From Crossiella cryophila (GTDB lineage Bacteria; Actinomycetota; Actinomycetes; Mycobacteriales; Pseudonocardiaceae), in contig NZ_JACHMH010000001.1 in NCBI RefSeq assembly GCF_014204915.1, positions 3,183,001 to 3,247,000 of the forward strand: a DNA stretch of 64,000 nucleotides. The letters run 5' to 3'. Of the stretch, positions 25,031 to 33,673 are shown one piece after another. The notes beneath the pieces were generated by a model, which worked only from the letters and a program-made list of their open reading frames with translations, did no database searches and was not told the origin of the DNA. Numbering within the stretch: the first letter of the stretch is position 1; each line of letters opens with the position of its first letter. Made by a program: the position numbers and the translations under genes.

Positions 25031-25061
25031 CCTAATGGTTAACTACCCAAAACCCATTAGG
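25031..25061. promoter_or_regulatory. Inverted repeat between CGNR and isomerase-like genes
   Basis: CCTAATGG (25031-25038) and CCATTAGG (25054-25061) are perfect inverted arms with centres 23 bases apart, about two helical turns. The site fills the short gap between divergent starts at 25028 and 25068, and the right arm runs into AGGAG, the ribosome-binding sequence of the + strand gene. It is a good candidate operator, perhaps for the CGNR protein itself. Confidence 0.65.
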
Positions 25062-25067
25062 AGACCC

Positions 25068-25691
25068 ATGACCCCCGACCTGACCAAGGCCCTGCACACC
25101 GCGAACAACCGCCTCCGCGCCCTGGCCCGCACCGGTTTCGACACCGCGGCCCCCTCTGCCCTGCCCGGCTGGACCCGAGGCCACGTGGTCGCCCACCTGA
25201 CCAACCTGGCCGCCGCCTTCACCCGCCAGGCCGAGTACGCCTACCAGGGCGCCCAGATCGAGGTCTACGACGGCGGCCGCCCAGCCCGGGACGCCGCCAT
25301 CGAGGCGGCCGCCCACCACCCACCCGAACTCCTGCTCCCAACCCTGCACCAGTCCCTGGACACCCTGGAAGCAACCTGGAACAGGTCCACCCCACCGGAC
25401 TGGCAACGCCCAGTCACCTACCGCGCCGGCACCCTGGAGGACACCGCCCTGGCCTGGTGGCGAGAAACAGAAATCCACACCACAGACCTACGGCTCACCT
25501 ACACCCCCACCGACTGGCCCGAAGCCTTCACCACCTACCTGACCACCTACCTACAACCCCGCCTGCCCCACCCCGTGTCCCTGCAAGGCACCCCCACCGC
25601 CATCGCAGCCTGGTTGGCCGGCCGAGTCCCACCCACCCCGGTAACCACCACCCCCGGCACCCCCTTACCAACCCTCAACCCCTGGCCCTAA
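25068..25691 (+). CDS. Maleylpyruvate isomerase family mycothiol-dependent enzyme
   Basis: A 207-residue DinB-like protein of the mycothiol-dependent maleylpyruvate isomerase group. Diagnostic blocks are LPGWTRGHVVAHLTNLAAAF near residue 35, which carries one metal-ligand histidine, and WWRETEIHTTDLRL near residue 130 with another. The family uses mycothiol, the actinobacterial thiol, for isomerisations or thiol transfers. AGGAG lies 6 bases before the ATG, which decides the start despite a long open frame upstream. Divergent from the CGNR regulator; the actual substrate is unknown. The last 20 residues are proline-threonine rich. Confidence 0.88.
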   Translation: MTPDLTKALHTANNRLRALARTGFDTAAPSALPGWTRGHVVAHLTNLAAAFTRQAEYAYQGAQIEVYDGGRPARDAAIEAAAHHPPELLLPTLHQSLDTLEATWNRSTPPDWQRPVTYRAGTLEDTALAWWRETEIHTTDLRLTYTPTDWPEAFTTYLTTYLQPRLPHPVSLQGTPTAIAAWLAGRVPPTPVTTTPGTPLPTLNPWP

Positions 25692-25806
25692 CTTCACCCG
25701 CCACCCCCGCCTGCAACCCAGGTACCACCCCACACCTGGCACCCCAGGTTGACGCCCCCACCCCCACGGCGTGAATACCTTCCAGCCACACCAAGGGAAG
25801 GTCTCC

Positions 25807-27957
25807 ATGCACCCCAACACAATCCGCACAATCCTGCCCGCCACCCTGCTGGCCTTCACCCTGCCCGCGTTCGCCTCCGCCACACCTCAACCTGCCTCCG
25901 CCGTCACCACCTCCGCCACGACCGCAGCCACCGCCCTCACTGCCTCCGTCTCCACCACGACCGCCGCTGCCTCCGCCTCCACCTCCACCTCCACCGTCGC
26001 TGCCTCCGCCACGACCGTCGCCGCCATCGCCACAGCCGCCTCCCCTCAACCCGCCATCGTCACCATTCCCACCGTCCCCAGCCCCGCCGCCGTCTCCGCC
26101 ATCCCGGCCGCCGCCGCACCTCGCCCTACCCCCATCACCGTCGCGAACCCCACCGCACCCGTCCCCACAACCGCAGCCCTCGCCCTGTCCTCACCCACCG
26201 CTCCGCCCACCCACTCCTGCGCCACCGCCACCCAGCAGTGCGAAGGCACCCTCGAAGTCCCCCTCAACTGGTCAGACCCCACCGGCGAACACATCCCCAT
26301 CCCGTTCACCCACTACCCCCGCACCGACCAGTCCCGCCCCGCCGCGGGCACCGTCCTCGCCCTGGGCGGCGGCCCGGCCTCCTCCCTCGGCGGCGCCGTA
26401 CAAGGCCACCGCCGGGCCCTGGGGGCCGAATCGGCCAACTTCGACGTCCTCGCCGTGGAACGCCGAGGCTTCGGCCAGGCCGCCCCCTTCGCCTGCCCCG
26501 ACCTCGACCTGACCACACCCCAGACGTTCACCGACTGCACCACCCGCATCGGCCCCCGGATCCAGTTCTTCACCACCGACCAGCGCGTCACCGACATCGA
26601 AGCCGTCCGCGCCGCCCTGGGCATCCCGGCCCTGACCCTCTACGGCACGTCCTACGGCACCCGCGACGCCACCGCCTACGCCGTCCGCTTTCCCCAGCGC
26701 ACCAAGGCGATCATCTCCGACAGCAGCACCCAGGTGGGCCCCGACGGCTACGCGACCGGCGAAACCTTCAACGACCGCCTCAAGGTCACCGCGACCCAGC
26801 TCACCGCGATCTGCACCCCGTCACCGGCCTGCCGAGCCCTGCCCGGCACCCCCGCGAACCGCTGGTCCGCCCTGATGACCCGCCTCCGCGCCACCCCCGA
26901 CCCCAAGGTCCCGCTCTTCGCCCTCACCGACCTCATCGCCAAACCCGGCGAACCCTCGGTAGGCCGAGAAATCAACGCCGCCATCCACGCCTACCTCACC
27001 AACGACCCAGCCCCCCTGCATCGCCTGGCCGCCACCGGCCCCACCCTCCCACCCCGCGGATCCCCTTACACCGCCCCGTTCTTCGCCTACTGGTGCGCCG
27101 ACGGCGCCCACCCCTTCTCCCGCGAAGCCACCCCGGAAGTCCGCCGCGAGGAGTTGGCCCGCTACCGCCAGGCCAACCCGGAACGCCCGGTGACCGCCGC
27201 CGAGGTCATGGGCGCCTTCGGCTGGACCGAGGACTGGTGCGCCAACTGGCCAACCCCACGCCCCACCCCACTGATCCCACCCGGCGCCACCCTCCCCAAC
27301 GTCCCCCTGCTCGCTATCGGCGGCCAGTTGGACCTGGGCGGAGACCAGGCAGCCCGCACCCTGGCCGCCGCAGTCCCGCAGGGCCGGGCCCTGATCGTCC
27401 CCTTCGGCCAGCACGTCTCCAGCATCGCCAACTACTCCTACACCCCCTGCGTCACCCAGGCAGTCCGCACCTTCCTCACCACCCCAGCCAAACCCACCCC
27501 CACCTGCACCGCCGAGACCTACCAGGCCCAAGCCCACTTCCCCCAAACCACCAAAACCCTCCCCACCCCCCAAGCCCCCACCCTCACCCGCCCCCAACGC
27601 ACAGCCCTCGCAGTCGCCCTGACCACCGCCAACGACGCCCTGTCCCGCCGAAACCCCAACACCGCCCTGCAAGCCGGCCGCAAACAACTCCCCGGAGTCC
27701 GCGGCGGCACCATCCACTACGAGAACCCCCAGATCCGCCTGGACAACGTCCAGCACGTCACCGACGCCGCAGTCACCGGCACGATCACCATCCCCGCCCA
27801 GACCGAAGAAGCAACCGCCACCCTCACCATCACCCAGGGCGCCACCACCACCCAACTCACCCTGCGCTGGAACCCCTTCCACCCCAGACCCACGCTCAAG
27901 ATCCGCGGCGAGATCAACGGAACCCGCTTCACCGCGACCTTCCCGAACGCCGTCTAA
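25807..27957 (+). CDS. Secreted S33-type alpha/beta hydrolase (tripeptidyl aminopeptidase-like)
   Basis: A 716-residue exported hydrolase. The signal peptide spans about residues 1-25 (ILPATLLAFTLPAFASA). Residues 26-135 are a low-complexity Ala/Thr/Ser/Pro stretch, unusually long for a linker at this position. The catalytic part has NFDVLAVERRGFG for the oxyanion region, the nucleophile in GTSYGTRDA, LLAIGGQLDLGGD for the acid and VPFGQHVSS for the histidine. Similar proteins release N-terminal tripeptides or act as proteases outside the cell. AAGGGAAGG precedes the ATG at 25807; a GTG at 25771 in the same frame is less likely. Codons are almost all C- or A-ending. Confidence 0.86.
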   Translation: MHPNTIRTILPATLLAFTLPAFASATPQPASAVTTSATTAATALTASVSTTTAAASASTSTSTVAASATTVAAIATAASPQPAIVTIPTVPSPAAVSAIPAAAAPRPTPITVANPTAPVPTTAALALSSPTAPPTHSCATATQQCEGTLEVPLNWSDPTGEHIPIPFTHYPRTDQSRPAAGTVLALGGGPASSLGGAVQGHRRALGAESANFDVLAVERRGFGQAAPFACPDLDLTTPQTFTDCTTRIGPRIQFFTTDQRVTDIEAVRAALGIPALTLYGTSYGTRDATAYAVRFPQRTKAIISDSSTQVGPDGYATGETFNDRLKVTATQLTAICTPSPACRALPGTPANRWSALMTRLRATPDPKVPLFALTDLIAKPGEPSVGREINAAIHAYLTNDPAPLHRLAATGPTLPPRGSPYTAPFFAYWCADGAHPFSREATPEVRREELARYRQANPERPVTAAEVMGAFGWTEDWCANWPTPRPTPLIPPGATLPNVPLLAIGGQLDLGGDQAARTLAAAVPQGRALIVPFGQHVSSIANYSYTPCVTQAVRTFLTTPAKPTPTCTAETYQAQAHFPQTTKTLPTPQAPTLTRPQRTALAVALTTANDALSRRNPNTALQAGRKQLPGVRGGTIHYENPQIRLDNVQHVTDAAVTGTITIPAQTEEATATLTITQGATTTQLTLRWNPFHPRPTLKIRGEINGTRFTATFPNAV

Positions 27958-28399
27958 CCCGCGCGAGCCCCACCACATCCCGCCGGGCCGGGCGTCCCTC
28001 GTCCCGGCTCGGCGGGCGGAGTCAGTTCCGGCCCAGCCCTCGGCCCCCTCATCTCGCCCCAAGAACACCCCGCCCCGTCCTCGCACCGCCCCGCTCACCC
28101 TTGCCCCAATCTCGCCTTCGCCCCGTCCTCGACTTGATTCGCTCCTAGCTCTGTCTCGCGCCCAACCTGCCTCAGTCCGGCACAGCCTTGCTCCGCTCCG
28201 GCTCATCCCGCCCGCCCGCTCATCCCACCCCGCCCCGCTCATCCCGTTCCGTCCGCCCGCCCCGTTCCGCCCGCCCGGCCCGTTCGTCCAGCCCGGACTG
28301 CCCGGCCCGCTCCGCCCGCTCGCGCTTCTGCCCCGGCGCACCCCGGCTCCCGCCCCGTCCGTCGGCGTCTCTGCTCCGCCCTCCACTCCCTCCGACGCC
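27958..28399. other. C-rich gene-free stretch
   Basis: About 440 bases of very C-rich sequence with short CCCGCCC/CCCGTTC/CTCATCCC patches, especially 28195-28300. No convincing gene, terminator or repeat unit of constant length was found. It ends where a normally composed gene begins with GGAGG. Confidence 0.6.
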
Positions 28400-28410
28400 G
28401 GAGGTTAGGG

Positions 28411-29331
28411 TTGGCGGGTTGGCCAAATGGCAATCGAGGACGGGGCTGGATGCGGCGCGGGCGGGAATCCAAGGGGCAGCGGAGTGTGGTGCGTGGCCCG
28501 GTGCCCGGTCAGTACCCGGTGCGGTTCGGCATGGCCGAGTTGCTCGCCGATCTCGACTGGCCCAACGGCTGGCTGCTCAGTGTCGACGGTGTCGCCCAGT
28601 CCTATGTGGACCTTGACGACCCCACCCACCTGGAATTCGACTACATCCGCCGCATCGGTGACGTCATCGACTGCCTCGGCCAGCCCGAAGCCGCCCTGGA
28701 CGCCCTGCACATCGGCGGCGGCGCCTGCACCGTTCCCCGCTACATCGCGGCCACCCGGCCCGGTTCGCGGCAACTGGTCTTCGACGCCGACGGCGAACTG
28801 ATCGACCTGGTCCGCGAACACCTCCAGTTGCGCACCGTCCCCGCCCTGCGGGTACGGGTGTGCGACGGCAGGGAGGGGGTCACCACCCGGCGCGACGACT
28901 CGGCGGATCTTGTTGTCCTGGACGCCTTCCAAAGCGCCTCCATGCCCGGCGGCCTGGCCACCCAGGAGTTCGTCGGCGATATCGCCCGGGTACTGCGGCC
29001 GGAGGGCACCGTGATCGTCAACGTCACCGACGGCCCCGGCCTGAAGTTCGCCCGGCGCGTCGTGGCCACCCTGCGGCTGGTCTTCCCGCAGGTCCTGCTG
29101 GTCGCCGAACCAGCGGTGCTGCGCGGCCGCCGCTTCGGCAACCTGGTCCTGGTCGGCTCCACCGCGGACCTCCCGGTGGCGGAGATCACCACCCGGGTGC
29201 ACTCGGCGGCTTTCCCGGCGCGCTGTGTGTCCGATGCCGACCTGACCAAGCTGTGCGCGGGCGCCGAACCCATCAGTGACACCGCGCCCATGGTCGCCCC
29301 GGTGCCACCCAAGCGCGCATTCGGGGGTTGA
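28411..29331 (+). CDS. Spermidine synthase-like SAM-dependent protein
   Basis: A 306-residue soluble protein with the spermidine synthase/methyltransferase fold: HLEFDYIRRIGDVIDCL, ALHIGGGACTVPRYIAATRP (nucleotide loop near residue 113), FDADGELIDLV and ADLVVLDAFQSASMPGGLAT. The DAFQ block replaces the D-S-[ST]-D of true aminopropyltransferases, so a different methyl- or aminopropyl-transfer, or a non-enzymatic role, is possible. GGAGG ends six bases before the TTG at 28411, supporting it as start; an in-frame ATG at 28450 is an alternative. The stop codon overlaps the -35 of the next promoter. Confidence 0.85.
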   Translation: MAGWPNGNRGRGWMRRGRESKGQRSVVRGPVPGQYPVRFGMAELLADLDWPNGWLLSVDGVAQSYVDLDDPTHLEFDYIRRIGDVIDCLGQPEAALDALHIGGGACTVPRYIAATRPGSRQLVFDADGELIDLVREHLQLRTVPALRVRVCDGREGVTTRRDDSADLVVLDAFQSASMPGGLATQEFVGDIARVLRPEGTVIVNVTDGPGLKFARRVVATLRLVFPQVLLVAEPAVLRGRRFGNLVLVGSTADLPVAEITTRVHSAAFPARCVSDADLTKLCAGAEPISDTAPMVAPVPPKRAFGG

Positions 29332-29365
29332 CCTCCAGCAAGCTGGAGGTTTCATGCTGCTTGCA
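29328..29365 (+). promoter_or_regulatory. MerR-type promoter of the Gfo/Idh gene, leaderless
   Basis: TTGACC (29328-29333) and CATGCT (29353-29358) are separated by 19 bases, the over-long spacing typical of promoters that MerR-family activators untwist. The spacer is almost filled by the perfect dyad ACCTCCAGCAAGCTGGAGGT (29331-29350). Six bases after the -10 comes the ATG at 29365, so transcription would begin on the start codon. No merR gene is in the window. Confidence 0.78.
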
Positions 29366-30633
29366 TGAGTAGGGCAATGCGAGTCGGGGTGATCGGCGCT
29401 GAGCTGGCGCGGGGCTGGGCTACCCGCGCGCATTTCCCCGCGCTGCAAGGACTTCCCGGCGTTGAGCTGTTCGCGGTGGCAGACCCGGAACAGTCCGCCA
29501 CCGCAGTCGCCGACCAGTGGGGCGCCCAGTTCGCCTGTGCCAACCCCACCGAACTGGTCACCCACCGCCAGGTGGACATCGTCACCATCGCGGGCCCGGT
29601 CCCCGGTCACGACGACCTGGTGCGCACCGCGCTGGCCGCGGGCAAACACGTCTTCTGCGAGTGGCCGCTGACCACCAACGTCCAATCCGCCATCGAACTC
29701 CGCACCCTGGCCGCCCAATCCGGCGTCCACCATGTCGTCGGCCTGCGCGGCCGAGCCGACCCCGGCGTACGTTTCGTCCGAGACCTCCTGGCGCGCGGCG
29801 AAATCGGCGAGGTACTCGGCGTGACCCTCAGCGCCGCGCCCGCCACCCCACCGGAATCCTCGGCCGGCGAGTCCCTGCTCACCGGCGACGGTGGCCAGGC
29901 CCTGGACATCCTCCGCTTCTGCCTGGGCGAACTCGCCGAACTCTCCGCGACCTTCGCCACCCGCTGCCCCGGCGTGAACTCCCCGGACCAGGTCCTCGTC
30001 CAGGGACTCCTGGAATCCGGCGTCGCCATCTCCGCGCACCTGCAAGCCGGCGCCCCCGGTGGCACTGGCTTCCGCATGGAGGTGCAGGGCCGCCGTGGTG
30101 CGCTGATCCTGGCCTGCCCGGGACGGATCGGCGAACAGGAGTCCACCGTGCTGTTGGCCCGGGGCTCGCGAGGTGGAGCAAGCACGATCGCCAGCCGGAT
30201 GCCAATGGGTTCACCAGCGGCAAGGATCGTGTCGACCACTGCGGCGATGGCCGAGCCGGAGACAGTCGCTTCGCCAGTCGAGGGCGACGGGTTCGAGGCG
30301 GTCGCCTCGCGGGTGATCGGGGCACGAGCCGACGGCAGGGCGGCGACTGCGCCTGCCGGGCCGGGCCTGCACCCATCGTGGGGAACCGCCTCGGTGCTGG
30401 AGTTGATGTCGGCGCTGGAGGTTCTTCCGGTGCCGGAGAGCTATCGGAGTGGGGTGGCCACGGTGTCGGCGGGGCCGGCGCAGGGCGTGGCCCGCCTGTA
30501 CGCGGAACTTGTGCGGGCGGTACGGACCGGGACACCGCAGGACCCGGACTTCACCACGGCGGTCGGATTGCACTGCCTGCTGGATACGGTGGCCGAAGCG
30601 GCGAGCAGCCGACGGTGTCGCAGCTTCGGCTGA
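29365..30633 (+). CDS. Gfo/Idh/MocA-family oxidoreductase with EWP motif
   Basis: A 422-residue NAD(P)-dependent oxidoreductase family member. The Rossmann fold begins at VGVIGAELARGWATRAHFPA, with ELFAVADPE ending strand 2 and VDIVTIAGPVPGHDDLVRTA following. The usual EKP triplet, whose lysine is catalytic, is EWP here (KHVFCEWPL near residue 98), as in Gal80-like relatives that bind NAD but do not reduce sugars; catalysis is therefore uncertain. The C-terminal domain carries LTGDGGQALDILRFCLGELAELSA. The ATG at 29365 rather than 29377 is chosen because the promoter places +1 there. Confidence 0.88.
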   Translation: MSRAMRVGVIGAELARGWATRAHFPALQGLPGVELFAVADPEQSATAVADQWGAQFACANPTELVTHRQVDIVTIAGPVPGHDDLVRTALAAGKHVFCEWPLTTNVQSAIELRTLAAQSGVHHVVGLRGRADPGVRFVRDLLARGEIGEVLGVTLSAAPATPPESSAGESLLTGDGGQALDILRFCLGELAELSATFATRCPGVNSPDQVLVQGLLESGVAISAHLQAGAPGGTGFRMEVQGRRGALILACPGRIGEQESTVLLARGSRGGASTIASRMPMGSPAARIVSTTAAMAEPETVASPVEGDGFEAVASRVIGARADGRAATAPAGPGLHPSWGTASVLELMSALEVLPVPESYRSGVATVSAGPAQGVARLYAELVRAVRTGTPQDPDFTTAVGLHCLLDTVAEAASSRRCRSFG

Positions 30634-30730
30634 CGGCAAGGCTCACTCCCGAGGGGGAACAGGCTCACCTCGCAGCGGGAGGGATCCCGCCGTGCCGGTG
30701 CGAGAGTGTTGGTGGCAGGGGAGCCTGGGG

Positions 30731-30762
30731 GTGGGCACGGCGACTCCGGTCGCCGTGCCCAC
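30731..30762. terminator. Strong hairpin between Gfo/Idh gene and tetR remnant
   Basis: GTGGGCACGGCGAC (30731-30744) pairs perfectly with GTCGCCGTGCCCAC (30749-30762) around a four-base TCCG loop. It lies three bases beyond the proposed stop of the tetR remnant on the minus strand and about 100 bases beyond the stop of the + strand oxidoreductase, so it can serve both. Confidence 0.82.
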
Positions 30763-30765
30763 GGC

Positions 30766-31259
30766 TCAACCGCGACGGCCTGGGCCGTGGGAAAGCGTGG
30801 TGACAACACGTTCGGCCAGGCCCGGCAGACCTCGGCAGCCAGCAGCCCGGCCGCGGTAATCCGCTCGGACAGTGCCTGCGACTTGCCCCGGGCCCGGTCT
30901 TCCGACGACAGCGTCTCGGAATCGGTCAGCGCCTGCCGCTTCGGTGTGCACCGCCGGACGCTCTTCACCGTCACCAGATTCGCGGCCAGTTGGTGCAAGG
31001 CGACCAGCGGCGGCGCGGTTTCGGTGCAGGCGGCATTGATCGCGTGCTCGACCTGGGCCATGATGGCGTCAATCATCGCCGCCACCAGGGCCTCTCGGGT
31101 GGCGAACCGGCGGTGCACGGTCGTGCGGGCCACTCCGGCGGCGTTGGCGATCTGCCGCACTGTGGTCGTTGGATCCGCGCTCAGCAAACGGTCGGCCACG
31201 CGCAGGAACGCGTGGTGGGTGCGTTCCGCATCCGCGCGTAGCGGCGGTTCCAAGGACAT
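30766..31259 (-). pseudogene. TetR-family regulator with a probable one-base frameshift
   Basis: Begins as a normal TetR repressor: TTVRQIANAAGVARTTVHRRFATREALVAAMID near residues 30-62. The same frame holds to ITAAGLLAAEVCRAW, then turns into sequence unlike any TetR protein and would run through a terminator and antisense into the neighbouring oxidoreductase gene. If one G is restored in CCTGGCC near 30822, the reading becomes CRAWAERVVTTLSHGPGRRG and stops at 30766, three bases before a perfect terminator, giving 164 residues. A true mutation or a sequencing error would both explain this. It is divergent from an aldo/keto reductase with a symmetrical site between them. Confidence 0.65.
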
Positions 31260-31291
31260 GGGCAGGCGATACCCAGCCGTTGCATCTCTCC

Positions 31292-31323
31292 GTGAATACG
31301 CAACATGGGTGTTGTGTATTCAC
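31292..31323. promoter_or_regulatory. TetR-type operator upstream of the aldo/keto reductase
   Basis: GTGAATACGCAACA (31292-31305) and TGTTGTGTATTCAC (31310-31323) are inverted arms with one mismatch around TGGG. The right arm overlaps TTGTGT (31312), a possible -35 that pairs with TACGGT (31334-31339) at 16 bases. The site lies between the divergent tetR remnant and the reductase gene, so it is the likely binding site of that TetR protein. Confidence 0.75.
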
Positions 31324-31394
31324 ATTAAGCCGATACGGTGATGTCTCGGGTCGAGCAGATCCGTTATCCCACCACAAACTGAGGGACACGAGAC

Positions 31395-32438
31395 ATGCGG
31401 CTGCGCACCCTCGGCGGCACCGGAATCAAGGTCAGCCCCTACTGCCTCGGCGCGATGATGTTCGGCGCCATGGGCAACGCCGACCACGGCGAAGCGGTAC
31501 GAATGATCCACACCGCGTTCGACGCGGGAATCAACCTCGTGGACACCGCCGACGTCTACTCCAACGGCGAGTCCGAGGAAATCCTCGGCAAGGCACTCAA
31601 AGGCCGCCGCGACGACATCGTCGTGGCCAGCAAGGCGCACCTACCGATGGGCGAGGACGCCAACCGGCGCGGCGGCTCCCGCCGGTGGCTGGTGCGCGCC
31701 GTGGAGGACAGCCTCCGCCGGCTCGACGTCGACCACCTGGACCTGTACCAGCTACACCGGCCCGACGAGGACACCGCCCTGGACGAAACCCTTGGGGCAC
31801 TGTCAGATCTGGTGCGCTCGGGCAAGGTTCGCGCGGCGGGCACCTCGACCTTCCCGGCCGAACTCATCGTGGAAATGCAGTGGGAGTCGGAACGGCGCGG
31901 CCATGTTCGGATGCGCACCGAGCAGCCGCCCTATTCGATTTTCAACCGTGCAGCCGAAACCTCCGTTCTGCCGACCTGCGCTCGATATGGAATGGGCGTG
32001 CTGACCTGGGGCCCGCTCAACCGGGGCTGGCTCACCGGCCGCTACCGGCCCGGCTACCAGCTGCCCGAGGGCGCGCACCCGGTGCAGCAGCAGATGTTCC
32101 ACCCGGCGATCCCCGCCAACGCGCGGAAGTACGCCGTGATCGAACAGCTGCTCAAGCTCGCCGCGGACTCGGGCCACTCGCTGGCCCACCTCGCCGTGGC
32201 GTTCGTGCTGTCCCACCCCGCGGTGACCTCGGCCATCATCGGCCCACGCACCCCGGAGCAGCTCGCGGACCTGTTGGCGGGCAAGGACACCGTGCTCGAG
32301 GACGAGGTGCTGAACCGCATCGACGAACTGGTGCCGCCCGGCACGGTCCTGAATCCCGACGACAGCTTCTACCAGCCGCCGGGCATCACCGACCTGAGCC
32401 AGCGTCGCCGTCCACGGGAGACCAGGGCCGCGGTCTGA
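31395..32438 (+). CDS. Aldo/keto reductase
   Basis: A 347-residue NADPH-dependent carbonyl reductase family member with the whole catalytic tetrad visible: Asp and Tyr in NLVDTADVYSNGESE, Lys in VVASKAHLP and His in LDLYQLHRPD. C-terminal SAIIGPRTPEQLADLL is the cofactor-binding loop common in the YajO/YccK-like branch (AKR11/12). GAGGG lies upstream of the ATG. Adjacent TetR remnant and operator suggest it was once a repressor-controlled response to a small molecule; if the regulator is broken it may now be constitutive. Confidence 0.93.
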   Translation: MRLRTLGGTGIKVSPYCLGAMMFGAMGNADHGEAVRMIHTAFDAGINLVDTADVYSNGESEEILGKALKGRRDDIVVASKAHLPMGEDANRRGGSRRWLVRAVEDSLRRLDVDHLDLYQLHRPDEDTALDETLGALSDLVRSGKVRAAGTSTFPAELIVEMQWESERRGHVRMRTEQPPYSIFNRAAETSVLPTCARYGMGVLTWGPLNRGWLTGRYRPGYQLPEGAHPVQQQMFHPAIPANARKYAVIEQLLKLAADSGHSLAHLAVAFVLSHPAVTSAIIGPRTPEQLADLLAGKDTVLEDEVLNRIDELVPPGTVLNPDDSFYQPPGITDLSQRRRPRETRAAV

Positions 32439-33673
32439 CCCCGGCGCGCAGCGAGGACCACACGCCGGGGACAGATCCGCACCGGCCAGGTTCGGGCGGT
32501 GCCGGGCCAGCCTTGGCCCAACCCCATCCGGTCGGCCTCCACTGGGGCCGCACGGGCAACACGGGATGGATCCACTCCCGTGCGGGCTCGTGCGGTCCAG
32601 CGGAAGCCGCCGGCCGAGTTGAGGCAGTCGCGACCATGCCTCAACTCGCAGGGGCTTGCTGGGCAGTCCTCGCGGTTCGCACCCCGGACGATCTGGCGGC
32701 TGAGCCGTCCTAGGCCGGCTCAGTGCCTGGATCGATGGGGTGCCGGCCGCGGGGACCGGCTTGGCTGGCCCGGCACGGACAGGTAGTCCTGCCTGGCCTG
32801 GCCGGAGCCCTTGTCGCCTCATCTCGGACCCGAGCCCTGACCGCGGTCGCACTGTGTGCCTGGCAGGACTGCGTGCCTGCCGGGCAACGTGCCTGGCTGG
32901 TAGCCGGGGCCGGCGGACAACTGGACCTGCTCGGACGGTCCAGTGCGCCGATGCCCCGGCGGGGCCTGCCGAACCAGCGGGATGGGTTCTCCGGCTTGGC
33001 TTGCCGCCGGACTGGCTCGAAGAAGTCCGGGAGCAGTGCCGCGCCTGGCCGCTGTGGGCTGGTTCAGCGAGGGCCGGGCCTGCCGCGCCGAGGTTGGCCT
33101 GAAAGGAATCGACTCGACTGCGGGTGCGTGCCGCGGTGGGGGTGACCGGGATGAGGCGGTTCGGGCTGGGGATGGTGGCCTGGTGGGGATATGGGTGTGG
33201 GGACCTCCTGATTCTGGTTGACATGGCGGAACCTGGGCGTGGATCGCACACACGCGGGGCAATATCGGGCTGAGTACTCGGCCCGCCTCCGGTTCGGCGG
33301 CACGGCGGGGGAGTTGCACAACGCGAACCAGACCCGGAGCTCTCGGGTCACCTGAAGCTGGTCGGCATCAGGAGCCACGCGATGCAGCAGAGGACGGAAG
33401 ATACCTGGCCACCAGGGAACGTCCTCGCCATGCACAGTAGCGCCTCCGAGGGGAGGTTCCGACCATGTCCTGGCCAAACGTAGCCAGTTCCCACGACCGT
33501 GGGATACCGCCGCCAGGGTCTTGCCGAAACGGCGGCACAATCAGTGATGTCTGGTGGTTTCGAGTACGTGAACTCGGGCCTGACTCATACTTTGGGGGGT
33601 ACCGGACAGGAGGCTGCAACCGATTGTGTTCGTCGCATTGACGGAACGACGACGCGCAAACGGGGCAACGACG
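32439..33673. other. Gene-poor stretch between aldo/keto reductase and glycosyltransferase
   Basis: About 1.2 kb in which no open frame on either strand shows a recognisable domain or a ribosome-binding site with sensible composition. The only structured element is the inverted repeat at 32615-32648. GTGCCTGGC-like words recur around 32850-32900. The stretch resembles decayed accessory DNA, but no transposase or known gene fragment could be named. Confidence 0.55.
32615..32648. terminator. Perfect 12-bp inverted repeat downstream of the aldo/keto reductase
   Basis: CGAGTTGAGGCA (32615-32626) pairs perfectly with TGCCTCAACTCG (32637-32648), loop of ten bases. It lies about 180 bases after the reductase stop. 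It is less GC-rich than its surroundings and lacks a T-run, so a protein-binding site is the alternative. Confidence 0.45.

Noticed and set aside
30441-30765. Extension of the tetR frame through the terminator
   Set aside because: The sequence loses TetR character, crosses a perfect terminator and is antisense to the oxidoreductase gene; a one-base frameshift explains the gene better.
31803-33251. Long minus-strand open frame across the gene-poor block
   Set aside because: Rich in Arg, Pro and Ser with no domain; half of it is antisense to the aldo/keto reductase. GC-rich DNA gives such frames by chance.
32439-33673. Insertion sequence remnant
   Set aside because: No transposase motif, no matching terminal inverted repeats and no target-site duplication could be found by eye.
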